DNA of 64,000 bases from Polytrichum commune. Lineage: Eukaryota > Streptophyta > Polytrichopsida > Polytrichales > Polytrichaceae. The notes under the pieces are model-generated. The model had not been told where the DNA came from, searched no databases, and was given only the letters and a program-made list of their open reading frames with translations. The position numbers were made by a program, and so were the translations under genes. Every line of letters begins with the position of its first letter. The stretch's first letter is position 1. Positions 57,200 to 64,000 of this stretch are shown piece after piece. The stretch spans positions 33,232,001-33,296,000 of the forward strand of contig OX485806.1 of NCBI GenBank assembly GCA_950295325.1, written 5' to 3'.

Positions 57200-60100
57200 G
57201 ATCCTCTCCTACTTCGTAGACTCTTATCCTATCCGCTAAGCCTTCAACTCCTAAACCAACAAGATGGATCCCAATTCAAATATTTAAACTCAAGGAGCTC
57301 CCCTTGGTCCACCACATGCTACACTCACCTAACCAAAGAACTTCCTTCATGCCGCTAAGCTTCTAATTAATTACACCACATAAGCCTAAGGCCTAAACAT
57401 AACTTCACACCAAGCCTCACTCTTTTTATATTTTTGAGAATAATCATAAAACATCAAAATGTAACTCCTAATGGTTTCAAAGGATTAATAACACATGTGG
57501 GCACCATTTTGGGCTCACAACAAGGATATTACCGTAAACAACATTGTACTCCATTGGGAGTTGGATGGAAGCTTGGAGATTGGGATGTGCAATTGGGGGT
57601 GCAGATTGCACACAAATGAGAGTGTTGAATCATTGTGGCATGCGGAAACCAAAGAGGCCAAGGAAATATTCAAAAAAAAGAAATGGTCGGTGGCATCAGA
57701 GTTGTTAGAGTTCAAAGTAGGATACATCAAGATCCGCTTAAATATTACACCAAGGAGACTAAGAGTTATACGGTTAGCAAACTTGCACGACAACTTTGTA
57801 ACCATGGTCATGACCCAATTCTCTATGTCAGGAAGGGTCATCAACTGCCCTTACGTCAAATCCACACCATGCAAAATCAACCTCACACCACAACCATCTG
57901 CACCCTCTCTCTTGGACATTCTATAAAAATAGACATAAACTCAAGATGCAAAAACTTAACCACAAGCAACTCCCTAACTACCGACAAGACTCCTCACATG
58001 CAGAAAAACCAAGCATCCATCCATCCAACCAACAATGCCCAACGAAACCAAAACACAGTGTAAATATTTGGTGTGTGCTGAAGCACTACCTCAATCAAGA
58101 TATAGCGGTTTCTTGCAACATGTAAATATTTAGAGTGACATTGGGAGTTATGAACTTGGAACTTTATATTCCCCTTTACACGTGACTTTATCAAATAACC
58201 AAAGTATTTCCTAAAAATTGGGTAAAGCTCCCTTGGTTATAGCGGAAGCATCTGGCTATCCCAATGCACCTACAAGAACTTGCTCTGGAGATTTTCAAGT
58301 AGGTTTTAGTTAAGTAGTTTTCACACATGTTCATTGTTTTATCTACCAAACAATGAATGTTGGGTAGTTTTTGTCCCATCCCTGAATGCCTTACTACTCA
58401 CCTATCTTACCATCTGTTTTTGTTAATGGAGGTCCTCGTGCGCTCATAGCTGAGATTAAAAAGCCACCAATCACAAGGGCGGGAGGCAACACTTTTAAAG
58501 GTCCTATATTCTTGCCTCATGTCCAGGTACCGATGGGAGGGTCAGTGCTTGAGGCTTAAAACCTCCACTTTTAAGCCATGCCACATCATTTGCCAACTAG
58601 GCTCGGCACTAGATAATGTCGATGGTGTGAAGGTTGGGTTTTCATAACCAACTTTTAGTCTTAGCTAAAGTCAGGTGGGAAGGGCGCATAAGTCATAAGT
58701 GCCCACCTGTAAAAGGGGGTTATAGCTTGCGGGCAAAGAAGCTCTCCATTCATGCTTGCTCCACCAGGAGCCGCCGCTTATATCTAGCTGTCTATCATAT
58801 GTAAATGATACCACTTAATGGAAAGACTTTGAGCAATAATTTGAATAAGTGGAAAGTTGCCATGCTCAAAGTGAGATAACAAGGGGGGGGGGGGTAAATG
58901 GTATCAATAAATGGAAATTCATGACAAGCCACATGATTGCTTGACAACCCATTGGCTTACAAAAGAAGAGCTCAAACTATGAACAATTTTGACCGACATC
59001 CACAAGGTAGATGAAGAAGATGAGCATGTAAAACATGACCAAGACCTTTTGATGATCATTCCACATTGGATCCATGGGGACACCACCTAGGTGTCCATGT
59101 ATTGTTCAAATTTTTCAAGTTCAGGCGTCGAGTGTAAGGTAGACAAGCTTGTTACGGTTACTTCCAAGCGGTTTGACCTCTTACGATGTGCAATAAGATT
59201 ATAAAAATAATCCAATGCAATGTCAATCGTATGCAGTCCCAATGTCATTAGAATTAGATTAAGGTCACTAAAACTCCATTTTATGATTACTTTTCAAATG
59301 ACACATATGCGATCCTCTTCTTAAGTGGTTGTGTAAGTGACCCTAAAATGGTTAGTGTGGAGTGGGTGTTGAGCATTCACTTTTTGGCTATCCCAACCAA
59401 TGAGCAGTTGTACTAATCCTTAAAATAATAGTATAAGTGTTCAATTTAGGAGAGTATTGAACCACTTTTGTACCCAAAAACATGTCTTTGAATCAGGTTG
59501 GTGTTTGAATACCTTGTAAAGTGGACTTGAGTGAGTGAGCTCATAGTAAGAGGCCCCTTTCTTCTAGCTCTCGACCACTCTAGAATAGTGAAAAGGCCCA
59601 AAACCAACAATAACTTGTTAACATTCTATTGCCACATAGTTACAAAACCATGTACATGGCAATGTTTTTCATGCCACCTCATCCAAGGTGGAACGATTGG
59701 ATTAGATATTGAATGCAAAAGGACTTGTTGTGGACTGTAGCAAGGTGTCCTTGTGCTACCTATTGAGTTGAGGGAGCGTTGAGATAAATACACGAGGAGC
59801 TTGTTACAGGACAACACATAAGGTAGAAAACAAAAAATGATGGACGACTACTACTGATGCATTGGAGTAGGAGTAGAATGATTCTTGTGTGGCCGCAAAA
59901 TGGCTAATTGCAAAAGTAGTGGCTTGAAAAGGGTGCAATGATTGGTTGGACAGGTCTTGTTTCACACCACTTGGGATCACTTTTGGGTGTCATTGATTGA
60001 ACCATTTTGTGTGCATTCGTGTGCAAAGTAGGATATTTTGATGCTCAAATTAGGGAGACTCCACAATACAAGTAGGGGGTATGACTTACTTGCCTCTTTG

Positions 60101-60880
60101 AGGGAACATAACTAACTATTAATAAGGGAAACGAAGAAACAACTTGCATTCCTCATCACCTCCTCCATCTCTGAGAAAATGTTGCACAACTTTCAGGCCG
60201 CTCTTTCAAGCTGAATTAGCTTATTTTCACCATTTAATTGTTTTTCTACGTTATACAATATCAAACGTAACAATGACCATGTCGTGAGGGCCACTTGCTA
60301 TGGCTTATATTCATCATGCTTGTGTCCAATAAGATGCGCCAAGTCAATAGGATTTGAGATGGTCATAGCTACAAATACACACACATAATTTTATTTTTAC
60401 TTTAAAACCATTGACATGTGTCATGGTACTATCAATTCCAATATGATCAAAATTCCAATACCCTAATAGATCCCCAATGGGGTCCTGATCGGGAATAGGT
60501 GATTTGACTCTAGAAATCCTAGATTGGATCTACCAAGTTTGACATATAAAGAGAACAACTACTTTTAAGGCCGAGGCATCCATAGTCGACCATGTCTATT
60601 TAACTGCTCACTAGGGTCATGCAATGCCAACATGGATGAGATTCATACGTTTTGGACGAACGGAGTTGAAGTTTATGTGGTGGCGGCTTGTGATTGATTA
60701 CCTTCATAAGAGTTTTGACGACTGTCGTAGCCAAGCATTAGAATTTAGATGAGCCATTATGGGTTACCCCTATAGACCGACTATGTGCTACCCTAACTTT
60801 ACCGCTCCAAAATTTGTAGCAATTTCCATGTTCATGAAAAATTAGTTTAACCTTTTTATTTTATTTTATTTTTTGAGACA
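57200..60880. other. No gene recognised
   Basis: Overlapping plus-strand ORFs at 57495-57926 and 57635-58063 look like chance frames in A/C-rich sequence. A G-run lies at about 58885-58894. I see no repeats with clear boundaries. Confidence 0.4.
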
Positions 60881-61000
60881 AAAGGCCGACAGGCCAACGC
60901 CAAAGCACAGGAGGCAGTTGACCATCTAGCAAGTTATTCTGTCAAGTAGAGACGAGATTTCACAGCCAAGATTCGAACCACCAACCCCATTCCTTGAGAT
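60875..61000 (-). mobile_element. tRNA-derived SINE-like fragment
   Basis: On the minus strand GGTTCGAATC (60979-60970) is a perfect Pol III B-box core. The sequence continues to a T/A-rich tail near 60860-60875. No intact A box is visible at the right distance, so this is likely a truncated SINE. Confidence 0.35.
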
Positions 61001-61889
61001 TTGGGATTTGAGTTAACTTTTTTACATTCTTCTTAGAATTTGTTCCTCTTTGCAAGAATAGAGATTCCCCACTACTACTCCTCCTACTCAGATGCAAATT
61101 CTCTGCAAATTCTCTTATTTTATCGGCTATAGATTCCTCAACCTCACACTCTTAACCAAAAAAATAAACAACTAATTGATATTTTGATGAAGGTACGGGC
61201 CTTGTTTTGATGACATTTGAGCCATACTATATACACAGTGCCCACATTTTCACTGTATAACATTTTATTTGTCTTTCAAGCTACTAAACGCAGCTAAAAA
61301 TAAACGCTATCTATCCCGAAATAATTACTACCGGAAACCATGCAAGATTCCGTGTATTGCCGGAAAACAAACCGGGTTTCATGGAGACAAATTGAAGGGA
61401 AAAAACATATTCTTTCAACTCCCACAAAAAGGTTGCGGCACGATGACAAGTTGACAAACTATTGTTGTCGAAACTCATGCGCTAAATTTAGTGGACACTT
61501 TGAAAAGTTTACATGCGTGGTCAAAATAAGTAGTAATGCGACTATGAGTAAATACTCACGTGATAATGATAACAAGTTCCTTTTTTAAAGGTACACGGGT
61601 TTTCTTCACTTTGTTTTTACTTGTTCTCTATTTACTATCGATCGGCTTTACATCTTCAAATTTGTGGTGCATTTGGCCTTCTGTCTCAACAAAAAAATTA
61701 AAAATTAAAAAAATTTGTGGTGCATTAGCAGAAAGAAAAGAAAGAAAAATTACGCCCGTATCTTCATACCAGCATGAAAGTGAGCCCGTTGGTCTAGTGT
61801 TGATCACGGTATTCCGTGATGCAACATAAGCTTTAATGCCTCCATTAGGAGGTGGGCTCTGGGATTATCTAAAATTTGTCTAAATTTTA

Positions 61890-62150
61890 TTATGGTGGGG
61901 GGACATGTGATTGTTTGTTGTCTAGTTTTCTTTTGTTTAGAATTAGGTAGGTGAGATATTTGATGGCGTTATGGTGTAAACTTTTCATGAGGTTTTTGAT
62001 ATTAGCTTTTGGGATTTTTAAGTTGTTCAACTTTTCAATGGAGTGTTCGTGTATGGCTCCTCTTACACCTGCTGTGATGGTTATGAGGGGGTGGTCACTG
62101 AGAGTTTCAAGATAGTGTTCTAACAATGTACAATACAATTTTATTTGCAT
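61890..62150 (-). pseudogene. Possible LINE ORF fragment, copy 2
   Basis: An 86-codon minus-strand ORF contains HPLITITAGVRGAIHEHSIE and HHNAIKYLTYLILNKRKL. The first motif aligns with NPVITIMARVCGAIHQQSIT in the fragment at 22907-22554. Both are on the minus strand in G/T-rich (plus) DNA. The family is uncertain. Confidence 0.4.
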
Positions 62151-62719
62151 GTAACAAAAATGTAATGTTGTCGTTCAATTATGGGTTAACGTCGATTTAT
62201 GTCAAAATTTTAATATTTTGATTAATGATACAATTTACAAACAAAATGAAGTGTATTGTAAAAGAAAATTATGGCATAGATTATGTTTACCTACAAGGTC
62301 TTGAAAAATACCTCAAAGTACCATTTTATCTATTGATAGGCTGCCAATTATTTAATAAATTTAGATACATAGCCCATCTTTAATTAACCCCCGACCGCAT
62401 GTGGTTTACAAAAGTATATAGCTTGTGATCTTCCCATGAATAGGTGCCACCATAAGATCTAGGGTTTTGGGCCAAAAAGTCATAGTCAAAGTGTTTTTGC
62501 CATTGTATTTGTTAGGTTTTGATGAATATACATTCTACCATACCATTTTACAACACCTGAAGTTATTACTATTGTCACACCATCGAGGATGATTCTCAAA
62601 GTTGCAACCTCAAGCTTCAAACCACCTTAGAGCACGCATCAAATTTCGTGAAATGTATGGTAAATGAACATGTATTTGTGAATTTAGTAACACTCAATAA
62701 AGAAATTTAGGCATCTCTA

Positions 62720-62865
62720 CACTGATTATCCCAATTAGTGAGGGAGGGCTAGTAGTGCGTGTGGGAAATTGGTGAAGGCAATACTAAATTTCTATATGGT
62801 ATGAAATTAGTGCTACCAAAAGTCCTAGGAAGCATTGTTCATCCCACACAATATATTGACAAGCA

Positions 62866-62897
<32 letters not shown>

Positions 62898-62931
62898 AGT
62901 CTCTCTCTCTCTCTATATATATATATATAAG

Positions 62932-62963
<32 letters not shown>

Positions 62964-63244
62964 AGTCTCTGTATATATATATATATAAAAGTCTCTATAA
63001 GTACCTTAGAGCATGCACTGATTTTCTTAAAATGTATAGTAAATGAACATGAACTCATGAATTTGGTATCACTCATGAAAAAAATTCAACCCTCATTAAT
63101 TTTGAGATTTTTTACAAAATAGTGAGTGTTTTGAGAATTAGTACCATATGGACTAGTTGGGATAATCGATTTAATCTTGAGAATTGGCAAAATAGTGCAT
63201 GTTTCCGGAATTAGGACCATGCGCACTAAATGGGGTAATCAGTG
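62720..63244. mobile_element. 525-bp MITE sharing termini with the 52-kb element
   Basis: The ends CACTGATTATCCCAATTAG(TG) and (CA)CTAAATGGGGTAATCAGTG are inverse complements at 19 of 21 positions. TA occurs on both sides (62718-62719 and 63245-63246). It contains a TA/CT microsatellite and an internal terminus-like sequence ACTAGTTGGGATAATCGAT at about 63152, which suggests that two copies or a deletion product were fused. Confidence 0.65.
62865..62999 (+). repeat. Alternating (TA)n/(CT)n microsatellite
   Basis: Blocks of TATATA alternate with GTCTCTCTCT three to four times in a higher-order unit of about 30-35 bp. ORFs across it are repeat artefacts. Confidence 0.95.
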
Positions 63245-63387
63245 TAGGGCGCTTCACATAGGTCCCAAGTCTCAAGTCCCAATTCACTTGAGGTCAATGT
63301 GTGCAATCTCAGCTGTTGAGAGCATGGAAGTTGGGACTTACCACTTCACACACAAGACTGAGAGCCCATGACCATTGCACTTCAAGC

Positions 63388-63782
63388 ACTCTCATTAATG
63401 GAAAAGGCGGAGCCGTCCATGTTCACTTCACACTACACTTGAGGGGACCAACGGAGTATGTCAATGCAACATGGATGTAAAGTCTACATGGATTCCCACA
63501 TGGCATCGAATAGATCATGTTTCATGATCACTTGGACTATTCTCAAGAACTACCTCTTGGAGGTAGGCCTAACACAAAACCGGGAGACTGCAATACTCCA
63601 AATGCTCACAACCGTTGGTTTATTCTATTTTATCATGTGTGAGGATCCGCATGAATAGAAATCCATTGAAATAGCATTTGGTTGAGGGCCCGGTCACATA
63701 TGACTTCGCACTACACTCGAGGATGTCTTGGGACAATCTTTGCACTCTCACAATTTCATGGTCACAGCTCTTGGCTCGTGTG
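63388..63782 (+). repeat. Dispersed repeat D, copy 2
   Basis: Second copy of 48140-48580 in the same orientation, starting CACTCTCATTAATGGAAAAG. It lacks an internal stretch near the 63720 end. Similarity fades at about 63782. Confidence 0.65.
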
Positions 63783-64000
63783 TCTTTCCTATGTCCCAAA
63801 TATGACATGGATGCCTACATGACAACACTTTTTGGGGGTGAGGCTTGGGACTTGTGCTGAGAATCGGGTCAAGCTAACAGCTAGATCCAACTCTTAACAC
63901 AAGTCCCGCGAATATTTTTGCACAATATAACCAAGATCTGACTTTAATGATAATCAACCATACTCCAATGGTGTCTTGAGGCTCAAAAGCCAGGACTTTG

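Noticed and set aside
61780-61860. tRNA-like sequence CCGTTGGTCTAGTGTTGATC
   Set aside because: Resembles a tRNA 5' half but lacks a T-arm and acceptor stem. Too weak.
62759-63076. ORFs of 95 and 83 codons on both strands (Ile/Tyr/Ser-rich)
   Set aside because: Created by a TA/CT microsatellite.
1-64000. CRISPR arrays, bacterial operons, rRNA genes
   Set aside because: None seen. Spliced gene structure and repeat content are those of a plant nuclear genome.

Overview
This window is nuclear DNA of a streptophyte, almost certainly a land plant with a repeat-rich genome. It is AT-rich, holds one convincing spliced host gene in 64 kb, and the rest is transposable-element sequence at several stages of decay. 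The host gene reads as plant PP4R3/SMEK, with GT-AG introns, a GAGA-rich and telo-box 5' region and an AATAAA signal. The repeats include Ty3/gypsy elements, solo LTRs, Stowaway-like and other TA-flanked MITEs, SWIM-domain (MULE-type) transposase relics and tRNA-derived SINE-like pieces. I could not place the genus. A seed-free plant is a guess, based on the Dnmt3-like methyltransferase inside a retroelement.

Layout. 1-3.4 kb: a broken SWIM/MULE-type transposase on the minus strand. 3.5-5.1 kb: a small ORF and diverged tandem repeats. 5.9-15.75 kb: a large Ty3/gypsy-type element flanked by 392/430-bp LTRs that are about 98% identical. 15.75-16.1 kb: a second, different LTR with a Met-tRNA-like primer site. 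17.3-18.2 kb: a MITE and a SINE-like piece. 22.5-24.2 kb: a possible LINE fragment and a solo LTR with a perfect target duplication. 26.4-28.8 kb: a second copy of the SWIM/MULE-type transposase, now on the plus strand. 28.9-31.1 kb: G/T-rich relic sequence. 31.08-31.76 kb: five ~135-bp tandem repeats. 31.8-46.75 kb: promoter, 5' region, a 24-exon coding region and the 3' end of a PP4 regulatory subunit 3 gene. 47-64 kb: MITEs, dispersed repeats, a gag relic, a second solo LTR of the 23-kb family, and long stretches in which I recognise nothing.

The most unusual system is the Ty3/gypsy element. Its polyprotein order is Gag (two zinc knuckles), aspartic protease, a complete-looking C5 DNA cytosine methyltransferase of Dnmt3-like motif order, reverse transcriptase, RNase H, integrase, then a C4HC3 PHD finger in frame behind a single TAG. 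A methyltransferase (writer) and a PHD finger (candidate histone reader) thus sit in one retrotransposon. Directly behind the 5' LTR a 14-nt sequence is perfectly complementary to an LTR-internal site about 28 nt downstream of a TATA-like motif, which suggests self-priming of the Tf1/sushi kind. This copy carries nine in-frame stops and two frameshifts, so it is not autonomous as it stands. Methyltransferase capture by retrotransposons has been reported in Klebsormidium and Symbiodinium. The combination with a PHD finger and a self-priming site is what deserves a closer look.

The PP4R3 gene reads through 24 exons with consistent splice phases into a 1108-aa protein: PH-like domain, SMEK/armadillo core, and a long low-complexity acidic/Ser-rich tail.
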